DNA of 64,000 bases, taken from an uncultured Croceitalea sp. Lineage in GTDB: Bacteria; Bacteroidota; Bacteroidia; Flavobacteriales; Flavobacteriaceae. Made by a program: the position numbers and the translations under genes. The notes below the pieces were generated by a model. It saw only the letters and a program-made list of their open reading frames with translations. It was not told the origin of the DNA and did no database searches. The DNA is taken from positions 62,001 through 126,000 of the forward strand of contig CANNDD010000001.1 in the NCBI GenBank assembly GCA_947503285.1, read 5' to 3'. Of the stretch, positions 35,456 to 44,876 are shown one piece after another (the stretch's first letter is position 1; each line of letters starts with the position of its first letter).

Positions 35456-37837
35456 TTATTCAATAGTAATCGAACTATTGTATTTTTCTACTTGAGCTTT
35501 TACTTCTTCTTTGGTAGCTCCTATAAATTCCTTTACCGTCTCGGTTACTTCACCATTGATTGTAGCAGTTGAAGTTACGATAGCTTTAAAAGAACCGTCT
35601 TCCATATTGCTCATTTCAACACGAATTTGTTGCTCCATTTGCTTTTCAACAACCTCAGTAGCCACTTTTTCATCATTGTAGGCCATCATCTTATCTGCAC
35701 TGATGGCAATACTTGGCGCAATGACCAATGCCACAACGGACATCAATTTCAATAAGATGTTCAATGACGGACCTGAGGTATCTTTAAATGGATCACCTAC
35801 GGTATCACCAACAACAGCGGCCTTGTGTGCATCAGAACCTTTACGGCCATCACTTTCGATAGTTTTCTTTGCGTTATCCCAAGCACCACCAGCATTTGAC
35901 TGGAAAATCGCCATCAATACACCACAAGTAGTCACCCCAGCCAAAAGACCACCCAACATTTCAGCACCACCGATAAATCCTACCGCGACGGGTACTGCAA
36001 TGGCCAACAAGCCTGGCAGTACCATTTCTTTTATAGAAGCCTGTGTTGAAATGGCAACACATTTATCATATTCGGCAACACCATCCGCTTCATCAAAAGT
36101 CTTACGTTGTGCTTCCGTAGCTTTAGACATATCAGAATCTACGGCACGCATCACTTCCAATGCTGCTTTCAATTGTGGAATATCCCTAAACTGACGACGT
36201 ACTTCCTCGATCATGGCCATTGCGGCACGACCAACGGCGTTCATAGACAATGCAGAGAATACGAAAGGAAGCATACCCCCAACCAATAAACCGGCCATTA
36301 CGGTAGGTTTAGAAACGTCAATTGCGGTTACATTTGCCGTTTGCATAAAGGCGGCGAACAAGGCTAATGCAGTCAATGCCGCAGAAGCGATTGCAAAACC
36401 TTTACCAATGGCAGCGGTCGTGTTACCAACAGCATCCAATTTATCGGTACGCTCTCGAACTTCACTTGGCAATTCGGCCATTTCGGCAATACCTCCAGCG
36501 TTATCAGAAATAGGTCCGTAAGCATCAACTGCCAATTGGATTCCAGTATTCGCCAACATCCCTACAGCTGCAATTGCAATACCGTATAGCCCTGCAAAGT
36601 GGTGTGATACCAAAATTGCAGCAGCAATTAAAATGATTGGGAACATCGTGGACATCATACCCACACCCAAACCAGCAATAATATTTGTAGCGGCACCAGT
36701 TTCTGACTGACGTACAATTGCCGTAACGGGCTTGGTGCCCGTACCTGTATAATACTCCGTTACCTTACCAACGGCAAGACCTGCTACCAAACCAGCAAGC
36801 ACAGCCCAAAAAACGCCCATAGAACCGTATTCAACACCGTTGAACGTCCAGTTTTCAGGAAGCATGTTTGTAATGATAAAATAACAGGCGACCAACATCA
36901 AACCTGCAGAACCAAATTCACCTACGTTCAATGCGGTTTGCGGATTTCCGCCATCTTTTACTTTTACGAAAAAGGTACCGATAATGGACATCAAAATACC
37001 AATTGCAGCCAATACCAAAGGCAAGTACACGGCACTTAATCCATCAAAACCATCTGCTTTGAAAACATCCATGCCTACAAAAGCGGCACCCAATACCATG
37101 GTACCTATAATAGAACCAACATACGATTCAAAAAGATCAGCCCCCATACCGGCAACATCACCTACATTATCACCTACATTATCCGCAATGGTCGCAGGAT
37201 TTAAAGGGTGATCTTCTGGAATACCAGCTTCAACCTTACCCACAAGGTCAGCACCTACGTCGGCAGCCTTGGTATAGATACCACCGCCAACACGTGCAAA
37301 AAGCGCTATGGAAGAAGCACCCAAAGAGAAACCAGAAAGTACGTTCAATACTTCACCAAGTTCCCAACCTTGTCCACTATATACCATGAAAAGTCCACTT
37401 AGCCCTAAAACACCAAGACCGACAACACCAAGGCCCATAACGGCACCACCGGCAAAAGCAACCTCAAGTGCCTTGCCCAATGAAGTTCTGGCGGCTTGTG
37501 TGGTTCTAACGTTTGCTTTTGTCGCCACTTTCATACCAATAAAACCGGCTAAAGCAGAACAAATGGCCCCAACGATGAATGAAACGGCTACCATTCCGTT
37601 TGAACCTGTCTCATTGCTACCTTTGAAAAACAATAGTACTGCTACCGCAGCGACAAAAATGCTTAGTATCTTATATTCTGCCTTCAAGAAAGACATTGCC
37701 CCATCAGCAATATTTTTGGCAATTCGTGCCATTTTAGCATCGCCAACTTCCTGTTTTGAGACCCATCCGCTTTTAATGAAAACGTATAATAGCGCCAAAA
37801 CACCAAATGCAGGCAAAAACTTTACGATCAATTCCAT
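35456..37837 (-). CDS. hppA: Membrane-bound ion-translocating pyrophosphatase
   Basis: A 793-residue M-PPase with about 16 membrane helices. The pyrophosphate-binding acidic motif is [19 protein letters not shown], with a second one around [16 protein letters not shown] and a third at [13 protein letters not shown]. The GNTTAA motif has Ala where K+-independent enzymes have Lys, so it should be K+-dependent; many such marine Bacteroidota enzymes pump Na+, but Na+ or H+ is not settled here. After the last helix a roughly 70-residue hydrophilic C-terminal tail (from about KMMAYNDEK) is not part of the core. A soluble pyrophosphatase gene lies 118 bases upstream. Confidence 0.94.
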   Translation of the reverse strand: MELIVKFLPAFGVLALLYVFIKSGWVSKQEVGDAKMARIAKNIADGAMSFLKAEYKILSIFVAAVAVLLFFKGSNETGSNGMVAVSFIVGAICSALAGFIGMKVATKANVRTTQAARTSLGKALEVAFAGGAVMGLGVVGLGVLGLSGLFMVYSGQGWELGEVLNVLSGFSLGASSIALFARVGGGIYTKAADVGADLVGKVEAGIPEDHPLNPATIADNVGDNVGDVAGMGADLFESYVGSIIGTMVLGAAFVGMDVFKADGFDGLSAVYLPLVLAAIGILMSIIGTFFVKVKDGGNPQTALNVGEFGSAGLMLVACYFIITNMLPENWTFNGVEYGSMGVFWAVLAGLVAGLAVGKVTEYYTGTGTKPVTAIVRQSETGAATNIIAGLGVGMMSTMFPIILIAAAILVSHHFAGLYGIAIAAVGMLANTGIQLAVDAYGPISDNAGGIAEMAELPSEVRERTDKLDAVGNTTAAIGKGFAIASAALTALALFAAFMQTANVTAIDVSKPTVMAGLLVGGMLPFVFSALSMNAVGRAAMAMIEEVRRQFRDIPQLKAALEVMRAVDSDMSKATEAQRKTFDEADGVAEYDKCVAISTQASIKEMVLPGLLAIAVPVAVGFIGGAEMLGGLLAGVTTCGVLMAIFQSNAGGAWDNAKKTIESDGRKGSDAHKAAVVGDTVGDPFKDTSGPSLNILLKLMSVVALVIAPSIAISADKMMAYNDEKVATEVVEKQMEQQIRVEMSNMEDGSFKAIVTSTATINGEVTETVKEFIGATKEEVKAQVEKYNSSITIE

Positions 37838-37900
37838 AATTATTAGTTGTTTATAAGGTTTTTTTAAGTGGCAGCAAATGTAGTAAAATAGCCACTAAAT

Positions 37901-37932
37901 AAAAAAAGCATCCCATAATTTGCGGAATGCTT
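37901..37932 (-). terminator. Intrinsic terminator after ppa
   Basis: On the minus strand AAGCATTCC and GGGATGCTT form a hairpin followed by a run of T (TTTTTTT). It lies 24 bases after the inorganic pyrophosphatase stop and isolates it from hppA. Confidence 0.85.
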
Positions 37933-37955
37933 AAAATTTTACTGTTTTAACCGTG

Positions 37956-38483
37956 TTATATTACGAATGTGCGCTTTTTCTTATGATCGCTTTCTTTATA
38001 GCGTTTTACACATTCTACATAGATCTTCTTTGCTTCTTCAGCATTGCCCCATCCCCCGGTATCGACTTTTTTCTTCTCTAAATCTTTATACACTTGAAAA
38101 AAATGTTCGATTTCCTTTAAACGATGTGGATTGATATCACTGATATCGTTTCGTTTACTCCAAATTGGATCGCTGATCGGCACACATATGATCTTCTCAT
38201 CAGGTCCTTTCTCATCGGTCATATGAAAAACCCCTATTGGTTTGACTTCCATGACCACCATGGGATAGGTCGGTTCGGTACCCATGACCAAAACATCCAA
38301 GGGATCTTTATCCAAGGCCAAGGTTTCTGGAACAAAACCATAATCACCCGGATACATCATGGATGAAAACAAGGTTCTATCAAAGCGGATCTTGTGTAGG
38401 GCAAAATCGTATTCATATTTATTTCTACTTCCTTTGGGTATTTCTATCAAAACATCAAAAGAGGTAACTTCTTCAACACTCAT
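37956..38483 (-). CDS. ppa: Soluble inorganic pyrophosphatase
   Basis: A 175-residue family I pyrophosphatase. IEIPKGSRNKYEYD, YPGDYGFVPETL and DKDPLDVLVMG are the metal and pyrophosphate-binding blocks, with three clustered Asp in the last. It hydrolyses PPi from biosynthesis in the cytoplasm. It neighbours the membrane-bound enzyme but has its own terminator, so the two could be expressed under different conditions. Confidence 0.95.
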   Translation of the reverse strand: MSVEEVTSFDVLIEIPKGSRNKYEYDFALHKIRFDRTLFSSMMYPGDYGFVPETLALDKDPLDVLVMGTEPTYPMVVMEVKPIGVFHMTDEKGPDEKIICVPISDPIWSKRNDISDINPHRLKEIEHFFQVYKDLEKKKVDTGGWGNAEEAKKIYVECVKRYKESDHKKKRTFVI

Positions 38484-38573
38484 AAAACCATTTTTAAATT
38501 ATCGCGCAAAAATACCCTTAGCTAACGGTTTGAATGTTAACATAGTATCAAGAGTTCAATTAAAATTACTGAT

Positions 38574-41069
38574 TTAAAAACTAAAACCAAAAGTACCGGT
38601 CACCCCAAAAGGCCTGGCCTCTGGAGCATCTAGATAATTACCCCTAAAATTAAAATCTATCCTGAAAATCTTGAAAATGTTCCCGATACCCAGAGAATAC
38701 TCCCAATACGGCTCTTGGTCGGGTGCTTGCAATGGAATATTGGTTGGGGAGCTCAACGCGATATTCTCATCTGAAATTTGACCCCATGCCGCACGTAAAC
38801 CAATTATTTCACGTAGGTTCAATTTTCGTAAGAAGGGTATTCTTGAAAAAATACGTCCGTTGAAATTATGCTCCAAATGCACCGTAGCATAGGTATCGGT
38901 CACGAATTCATAAAAATCAAGATTCGGAAAGGTGTTGTATAGTGAGAATAAGGTTTGGTTACCTGGAATTACACTTAATAAGCCCAACGGCACTTCACCA
39001 AAGGTCCTACCCAGTTCCACAGTACTGGTCAAGCGACCAAAACCGCCCAGTTGCCAGGGCTGTCTATATGAAAACTGTAAGCGTTCGTAATCAAAATCAC
39101 TTTGTAAAAACCCTTCGAGCCCTTTGGTATAGTTTAAAAGTAAGGTGCTGTGATTACTATTGACATTGATACGTTCCACACCATAGCCGATGGTTTTCTT
39201 ACCAGGTGTATAGATCAATGTGGTGTTGATATCAAATTGCCGAATCTCCGACGAGATTCCCGTTGGTGAAGTAGGGTCTATATAATCTAAACTGAAATCT
39301 TCAGGCAAGGCGGAGCTCAATTCCCTGAACGATCCCCCAAAGTTTATCCTAAAGTTTCTTACAGGTTCGATATCAAAACCCAAGACCGATAGATTAATGT
39401 TGGTCAACCTATTATTATTACCTACCGAGACCAATGCCGAAGAGGCAATACTTCGCCCAAGTACATCGTTGGTAGCGGTGAGGCTTATCCCCAGCTGTTC
39501 AATATCCCTTCGGTTTCCGCCTGAGACTATCAAGCGTGATTTCCTATCCAACAGAAATTTGCCCGATAGTCCGTGCTTTACCTTTTTATCTTCAAACCCA
39601 TAGGCCAGGTAGCCTTCTAAACGCCACGTATCATTTTGCCCAAAATAAGTTCGTGCACCGCCGCGTATGCGAATACCTTCTGCATCGTTAAACCCAAAAG
39701 TGCTGTAAATATCCCCAATGTCGAGGTTCCACTTATCGACCTCAACATAGCCCGAATTGAGAATACTGACTACATTATAAAAGGTATTGAACTTGGGTAC
39801 AGTTCTCAGGGTATCCAACAATTTAAAAATACCCGATTCGTCTTCATTCAAGCTTTCTAGGCGGGCGTTTCGCCAGAACACACTATCCCGTTCAAAAACC
39901 CTTGGGTCATAAGGATCTGTCTCAGATTCATAAAAATCCTTAGGCCGCTCTAAATCAAACTTGTAATGGTCATAAACCGTAGTTCTCTTACCATAAACAC
40001 CCCGCGATTTTTCTTTTTTTGAAAAAGCGAAATCACTGAGCATATAGTCGCGTTTGAGCAAAAAGACCGAATCATTGACCACCTCAAAGTCTTGTTCAAT
40101 ATAAATCTCCTTGACCCAATTGATGTTGGCACTTTTGGCAACCTCTAAATTGATTTTTTTAATGGCGAAAGTGGTATCGTTCACCCAGAAATCACCTTTG
40201 AACGTGAGTTCGTTCTTTCTTCTCGGATAATAAATAATGTTATAACACCATTTATTATCAATATAAGTGCTATCCGACAATACATAATTGTAGGTATCGA
40301 CGCCAGTTTTTGACAGTGGGCTTGTGAAACTTTTAGAAAAGAACTTTAAGTAGTTGTCATAAATGTCATAATCGGAATATAGGTCTTCAACAAAAGCGGT
40401 TATGGCTTGGTTACCCCCAAAACCTGAATTCTTATTACCTAAGACATCCTCTTTTTCCAATTTAAATCGATTATCACCATATACCTTAGAAGATACCTCG
40501 TTCAAAAAAATGGGCAGATAGGTCTTACCCGTAATTCTAGAAGTATCCAAATCATCAAAAATAAATTCCAATCCTTTGAAAAGCCGACTTTTGATCAAAT
40601 TACTGTCAATGGTATTCAAGTCAAACTCCACCTTTTCGTATTTATCGTATTGATAGCTCTTGAATTTACGAACCCCGTTTTCCCTTTTTTTGGCCCATAT
40701 TTTTTTAAGGATGTCAATGGCGGGATTATTTTTCTTGGACTGCTTACCCGTGTATACGACAACTTCGTCCAATTGTTCGGTGGATTCCTCTAAAACAATC
40801 TCTAAATTGTAGTTCACCTTACCTTGAAGTGCAATTTCTTTGGTATCATATCCAATAAAGGAAACGACGATAGTGTTGTAGTTGTTCTCGGATTCAAAAT
40901 AAAATCGCCCATTATCATTGGTAATGGTACCCTCTGAAGAATTCTTAAAAATGATATTGGCGAAAGAAACGGGGTTCCCAGACCCATCTTTGACAATGCC
41001 ACCGATTTTCGTCTGTGCCACCATTCCGGAAATCCATAAAAAAGAAAGAAGAAAAAGGAATTTTTTCAT
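38574..41069 (-). CDS. DUF5686 outer-membrane protein with carboxypeptidase-like plug domain
   Basis: An 831-residue protein with signal peptide (MKKFLFLLSFLWISGMVAQ), an N-terminal CarboxypepD_reg-like domain (about 20-105; GGIVKDGSGNPVSFANIIFK), a DUF5686 middle (about 110-500) and a C-terminal beta-barrel ending in GTFGFSF with a terminal Phe, as outer-membrane proteins do. The function is unknown; the family is conserved in Bacteroidota and resembles surface-antigen/Omp85-like barrels. No SusC-type partner is adjacent, and it seems to be transcribed alone. Confidence 0.88.
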   Translation of the reverse strand: MKKFLFLLSFLWISGMVAQTKIGGIVKDGSGNPVSFANIIFKNSSEGTITNDNGRFYFESENNYNTIVVSFIGYDTKEIALQGKVNYNLEIVLEESTEQLDEVVVYTGKQSKKNNPAIDILKKIWAKKRENGVRKFKSYQYDKYEKVEFDLNTIDSNLIKSRLFKGLEFIFDDLDTSRITGKTYLPIFLNEVSSKVYGDNRFKLEKEDVLGNKNSGFGGNQAITAFVEDLYSDYDIYDNYLKFFSKSFTSPLSKTGVDTYNYVLSDSTYIDNKWCYNIIYYPRRKNELTFKGDFWVNDTTFAIKKINLEVAKSANINWVKEIYIEQDFEVVNDSVFLLKRDYMLSDFAFSKKEKSRGVYGKRTTVYDHYKFDLERPKDFYESETDPYDPRVFERDSVFWRNARLESLNEDESGIFKLLDTLRTVPKFNTFYNVVSILNSGYVEVDKWNLDIGDIYSTFGFNDAEGIRIRGGARTYFGQNDTWRLEGYLAYGFEDKKVKHGLSGKFLLDRKSRLIVSGGNRRDIEQLGISLTATNDVLGRSIASSALVSVGNNNRLTNINLSVLGFDIEPVRNFRINFGGSFRELSSALPEDFSLDYIDPTSPTGISSEIRQFDINTTLIYTPGKKTIGYGVERINVNSNHSTLLLNYTKGLEGFLQSDFDYERLQFSYRQPWQLGGFGRLTSTVELGRTFGEVPLGLLSVIPGNQTLFSLYNTFPNLDFYEFVTDTYATVHLEHNFNGRIFSRIPFLRKLNLREIIGLRAAWGQISDENIALSSPTNIPLQAPDQEPYWEYSLGIGNIFKIFRIDFNFRGNYLDAPEARPFGVTGTFGFSF

Positions 41070-41171
41070 GTTTTGATACGGGTCATAAGGCTTGGCAATC
41101 GATGCTATCTTCTTACGACTTTGGTTTTTTTGGTTTTAATGTAATCTCTTATCAAAAACTATTCCTTTAAA

Positions 41172-41203
41172 AATAAAGCCCCGTCAACATTGGTCGACGA
41201 GGC
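41172..41203 (-). terminator. Intrinsic terminator after pdhB
   Basis: Minus strand: GCCTCGTC and GACGGGGC pair around a 10-base loop, followed by TTTATTTTT. It lies 24 bases past the stop of the E1 beta gene. Confidence 0.85.
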
Positions 41204-41226
41204 TAATATAACTTACAAAAGCTACG

Positions 41227-42207
41227 CTATTCTTTATATAACACTTTCTTAACAGCCTTGATCACATCATCACTATTTGGCAACCACTCTGCCAAAAGTA
41301 CTGGCGAGTATGGTGCTGGCGTATCCGCGGTATTTATTTTTACTATCGGCGCATCTAAATAGTCAAAGGCCTTATCCTGTACATGATAAATAATCTCAGT
41401 GGCCACATTACCAAAAGGCCACGCTTCTTCTAAAATCACCAATCGATTGGTCTTTTTGACGGAATTAATGATGGCATCAATATCCATAGGACGAACGGTA
41501 CGCAAGTCGATGACCTCACAACTGATATTGTCTTCGGCAAGAACTTCAGCAGCCTTGTAGGCTTCTTTGATTATTTTACCAAAAGAAACGATCGTTACAT
41601 CAGAACCTTCCCTTTTGATATCTGCCACCCCAAGTGGAATGGTATATTCCCCCTCGGGCACCTCCCCTTTATCACCATACATTTGCTCAGATTCCATAAA
41701 AATAACGGGATCATCATCTCGAATCGCCGATTTCAACAAGCCTTTCGCATCTGCGGGATTTGAAGGTACCACCACTTTTAATCCAGGACAGTTGGCATAC
41801 CAGCTCTCAAAGGCCTGCGAATGTGTTGCCGCCAATTGCCCAGCAGAGGCCGTAGGGCCCCTAAAAACTATAGGGCAGGCGAATTGACCACCCGACATCT
41901 GACGAATCTTGGCCGCATTATTAATGATCTGGTCGATACCGACCAAAGAAAAATTAAAGGTCATAAATTCAATGATCGGTCGATTGCCCAACATGGCAGA
42001 ACCCACACCTATACCTGCAAAACCCAGTTCAGAAATTGGGGTGTCAACTACACGCTCAGGACCAAACTCGTCCAACATGCCTTTTGAGGCCTTGTAAGCA
42101 CCATTGTATTCCGCAACCTCTTCCCCCATCAAATAAATGGAATCATCAGTTCTCATCTCTTCTGACATTGCCTCGCAAATGGCCTCCCTGAATTGTAGTG
42201 TCTTCAT
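41227..42207 (-). CDS. Pyruvate dehydrogenase E1 component, beta subunit
   Basis: A 326-residue transketolase-like E1 beta. MGEEVAEYNGAYKASKGML, DTPISELGFAGIGVGSAM and VIDLRTVRPMD are the family blocks for thiamine pyrophosphate and subunit contacts. With E1 alpha (not in the window) it decarboxylates pyruvate, or possibly a branched-chain 2-oxo acid; pyruvate is more likely from overall similarity. The gene is divergent from etfB across a 171-base region that contains a perfect palindrome. Confidence 0.9.
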   Translation of the reverse strand: MKTLQFREAICEAMSEEMRTDDSIYLMGEEVAEYNGAYKASKGMLDEFGPERVVDTPISELGFAGIGVGSAMLGNRPIIEFMTFNFSLVGIDQIINNAAKIRQMSGGQFACPIVFRGPTASAGQLAATHSQAFESWYANCPGLKVVVPSNPADAKGLLKSAIRDDDPVIFMESEQMYGDKGEVPEGEYTIPLGVADIKREGSDVTIVSFGKIIKEAYKAAEVLAEDNISCEVIDLRTVRPMDIDAIINSVKKTNRLVILEEAWPFGNVATEIIYHVQDKAFDYLDAPIVKINTADTPAPYSPVLLAEWLPNSDDVIKAVKKVLYKE

Positions 42208-42308
42208 ATCAATTGGATGTATATATTGAATTTATCCTAGCAAAAGCGCAAGCAAAAATAGCAAATATTAAAGGAATCCAAAGTGGATAATTTTCAAAAA
42301 AAACAGAA

Positions 42309-42357
42309 AAATTTACTATGCATGCATAGTAAATTTATGATTTTATAGCTATCTTTG
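42309..42357 (+). promoter_or_regulatory. etfB promoter with a 28-base perfect palindrome
   Basis: Bases 42309-42336 form a perfect palindrome with half AAATTTACTATGCA. A consensus -7 box TATCTTTG (42350-42357) follows, with the ATG 22 bases further. The place where a -33 box should be falls on the palindrome, so a protein bound there would control transcription of etfBA. ACTATGCATGCATAGT resembles sites of MarR-type repressors; that link is from memory. Confidence 0.65.
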
Positions 42358-42378
42358 ACGAACAAAATCAAAAGCGAT

Positions 42379-43125
42379 ATGAAGATTCTAGTTTGCATCA
42401 GCAATGTGCCCGATACTACTTCAAAAATCAACTTTACCGAAGGTGATACCAAATTCGATACGAACGGTGTGCAATTTGTCATTAATCCGAATGATGAATT
42501 CGGACTGACACGAGCTATGTGGTTCAAAGAAAAACAAGATGCTGCAGTACATGTGGTCACCGTTGGGGGCGTGCAAACCGAACCTACCATAAGAAAGGCA
42601 TTGGCCATAGGTGCCGATGAGGCCATACGTATCAATGCCGAACCCACTGATGGTTTTTATGTAGCCAGGCAGTTGGCCGAGGTGGTAAAGAACGGTGGTT
42701 ATGATTTGGTCATAGCAGGTCGTGAATCCATTGATTACAATGGAGGTATGGTACCCGGCATTTTGGCCACCTTGTTGGATATGAATTTTGTGAACACCTG
42801 TATTTCATTGGAAATTGAGGGAACCGAAGCTAAGGCGGTACGTGAAATCGATGGCGGAAAAGAAACGATAAGTACATCACTACCTTTAGTAATCGGTGGC
42901 CAAAAGGGTTTGGTCGAAGAGAGCGATCTTCGAATTCCGAATATGCGTGGTATCATGATGGCCCGAAAAAAGGCACTTAATGTTGTCGAACCCGTTGATG
43001 CACCAATGCCAACCGCCGATCAAAAGTTCGAGAAACCAGCGGCCAAAGGTCCCGTAAAATTGGTCGATGCCGGCAATATCAATGAATTGGTCGATCTATT
43101 GCATAACGAAGCCAAGGTCATTTAA
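42379..43125 (+). CDS. etfB: Electron transfer flavoprotein, beta subunit
   Basis: A 248-residue EtfB that holds AMP and, with EtfA, carries electrons from acyl-CoA dehydrogenases to the quinone pool through ETF dehydrogenase. MKILVCISNVPDTTSKINF, DLVIAGRESIDYNGGMVPG and KKALNVVEP are landmarks. I start at 42379, which gives the canonical MKILV; the frame extends 24 bases upstream but over the -7 region. etfA follows 53 bases downstream. A palindromic operator-like site lies in its promoter. Confidence 0.95.
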   Translation: MKILVCISNVPDTTSKINFTEGDTKFDTNGVQFVINPNDEFGLTRAMWFKEKQDAAVHVVTVGGVQTEPTIRKALAIGADEAIRINAEPTDGFYVARQLAEVVKNGGYDLVIAGRESIDYNGGMVPGILATLLDMNFVNTCISLEIEGTEAKAVREIDGGKETISTSLPLVIGGQKGLVEESDLRIPNMRGIMMARKKALNVVEPVDAPMPTADQKFEKPAAKGPVKLVDAGNINELVDLLHNEAKVI

Positions 43126-43178
43126 GAAAACCCAAATCGTAGCGCTGTTTTTAGCACTCAACTTTTAAATAAAATATT

Positions 43179-44147
43179 ATGTCAGTTTTAGTATATACGG
43201 AATCAGATAAAGGCAATTTCAAGAAAAATGCCTTTGAAGCGGTCTCATATGCCTATGAAGTTGCAAAACAAATGGGAACATCGGTCACTGCAATCAGCAT
43301 TAATGCCAATGATGGCAGTAACTTAGGGAATTACGGTGCCGCGAAGGTACTTCAAGTCAATCATGATAACCTTGGTGCGTTCAATGCAAAGGCCTACGCT
43401 TCTACCATAGCGCAGGCCGCACAAGCAGAAGATGCCAAGGTTGTTATACTGAGTTCCAGTGCGGACAGTAAGTTTTTAAGTGGAATTCTGGCCGCTAAAT
43501 TAAATGCGGGGTACGTACCTAATGTGGTTGCCGCACCTGAAAGCACTACTCCCTTTGTGGTGAAACGCACGGCCTTTAGCAACAAAGGTTTCGCACATAC
43601 CGAAATCAGTTCTGAAATCAAGATAGTCGGGGTGTCGAACAATGCCTTCGGAATCGTGGAAAATAATACCGATGCCGCTGTTGAAGAATTTACACCCACC
43701 ATCAACGATGCCGATTTCGGAACGAAGTCCGTCGAGGTAGATAAGGTCGTAGGTAAAGCGACCATCGCAGATGCAGATGTAGTCGTCTCTGCTGGCCGAG
43801 GTCTTAAAGGACCTGAAAATTGGGGAATGGTAGAAGAGTTGGCAGACGTCTTAGGTGCTGCCACGGCATGTTCGAAGCCCGTTTCCGATTTAGGGTGGAG
43901 ACCCCATGGTGAGCACGTTGGCCAAACTGGTAAACCCGTTGCCAGTAACCTTTATATTGCCATCGGCATCTCTGGGGCCATACAACATTTGGCCGGGGTA
44001 AGTGCATCAAAAACCAAAGTAGTCATTAACAACGACCCTGAGGCCCCGTTCTTTAAGGCCGCCGATTACGGTATCGTTGGTGACGCTTTTGAAGTAGTAC
44101 CCGAACTCATTCAAAAATTAAAGGAATTTAAAGCCCAGAACGCTTAA
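43179..44147 (+). CDS. etfA: Electron transfer flavoprotein, alpha subunit
   Basis: A 322-residue EtfA, the FAD-binding partner of EtfB. The C-terminal FAD domain is clear: [40 protein letters not shown] and [19 protein letters not shown]. It accepts electrons in fatty-acid and amino-acid oxidation. A strong intrinsic terminator follows 27 bases after the stop, closing the etfBA operon. Confidence 0.96.
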   Translation: MSVLVYTESDKGNFKKNAFEAVSYAYEVAKQMGTSVTAISINANDGSNLGNYGAAKVLQVNHDNLGAFNAKAYASTIAQAAQAEDAKVVILSSSADSKFLSGILAAKLNAGYVPNVVAAPESTTPFVVKRTAFSNKGFAHTEISSEIKIVGVSNNAFGIVENNTDAAVEEFTPTINDADFGTKSVEVDKVVGKATIADADVVVSAGRGLKGPENWGMVEELADVLGAATACSKPVSDLGWRPHGEHVGQTGKPVASNLYIAIGISGAIQHLAGVSASKTKVVINNDPEAPFFKAADYGIVGDAFEVVPELIQKLKEFKAQNA

Positions 44148-44174
44148 ATTTTGTTAATTTGCCTTCTTAAAAGC

Positions 44175-44226
44175 GGCTGTTCAGATTCAAGTTAATGCGC
44201 TTATTTGAACAGCCTTTTTTGTTTTT
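44175..44226 (+). terminator. Intrinsic terminator of the etfBA operon
   Basis: GGCTGTTC (44175-44182) and GAACAGCC (44207-44214) form the stem, followed by TTTTTTGTTTTTT. The loop is 24 bases and carries a TTATTTG that may serve as part of the next gene's promoter, because the following start codon is only 15 bases beyond. Confidence 0.88.
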
Positions 44227-44240
44227 TAGCGAAGAATTCT

Positions 44241-44867
44241 ATGAGTTTAGTGCGTTTAAAGATAAAGGGGATTTCATACAGTCAGACACAAAATGGGGCC
44301 TATGCCCTCATTTTGAATGAAGTGGAAGGGGATCGAAAGCTGCCCATAGTTATTGGGGCTTTTGAGGCTCAGTCCATTGCTATAGCACTGGAAAAGGAAA
44401 TAAAACCCCCACGACCGCTTACACACGATCTGTTCAAGAATTTTTCGGATCGTTTCGGTATTGTGATCAAACAGGTCATTATACACAAATTGGTCGATGG
44501 TGTTTTTTACTCCAGTGTCATCTGTGAACGCAAAGGTGTCGAAGAGATCATTGATGCCCGTACGAGTGACGCCATCGCATTGGCCTTACGTTTCAATGCA
44601 CCTATTTTCACCTATAAGACCATTCTTGATAAAGCAGGTATTTTCTTGAAATTCTCTACTAAGGATAAAGATGAGGAAAGTGATGACAGTATCGTGGTTG
44701 ATGAGATCTTGCAAGAAAGCGAAACCGTTGAAATCGATTCTGGGGCAGGAGACGGGTATCGTGAAATGACCTTGGAAGAGCTACATAAAGAATTGGACAA
44801 AGCTGTTGCAAGTGAAGACTATGAAAAAGCGGCCAAGCTTCGAGACGAAATATCCAAACGCAAGTAA
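44241..44867 (+). CDS. Bifunctional nuclease (DUF151) with C-terminal UVR motif
   Basis: A 208-residue protein: DUF151 bifunctional nuclease domain (about 1-130; YALILNEVEGDRKLPIVIG and RTSDAIALALRFNAPIF) and a C-terminal UvrB/UvrC-type motif (about 175-206; LDKAVASEDYEKAAKLRDEI). The DUF151 family has reported DNase/RNase activity; its role in Bacteroidota is unclear, and the UVR helix hairpin suggests a protein partner. I start at 44241 (MSLVRLKIKG); an upstream in-frame ATG would read through the terminator. The NupC gene begins 9 bases after its stop. Confidence 0.87.
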   Translation: MSLVRLKIKGISYSQTQNGAYALILNEVEGDRKLPIVIGAFEAQSIAIALEKEIKPPRPLTHDLFKNFSDRFGIVIKQVIIHKLVDGVFYSSVICERKGVEEIIDARTSDAIALALRFNAPIFTYKTILDKAGIFLKFSTKDKDEESDDSIVVDEILQESETVEIDSGAGDGYREMTLEELHKELDKAVASEDYEKAAKLRDEISKRK

Positions 44868-44876
44868 CCCTTTTTT

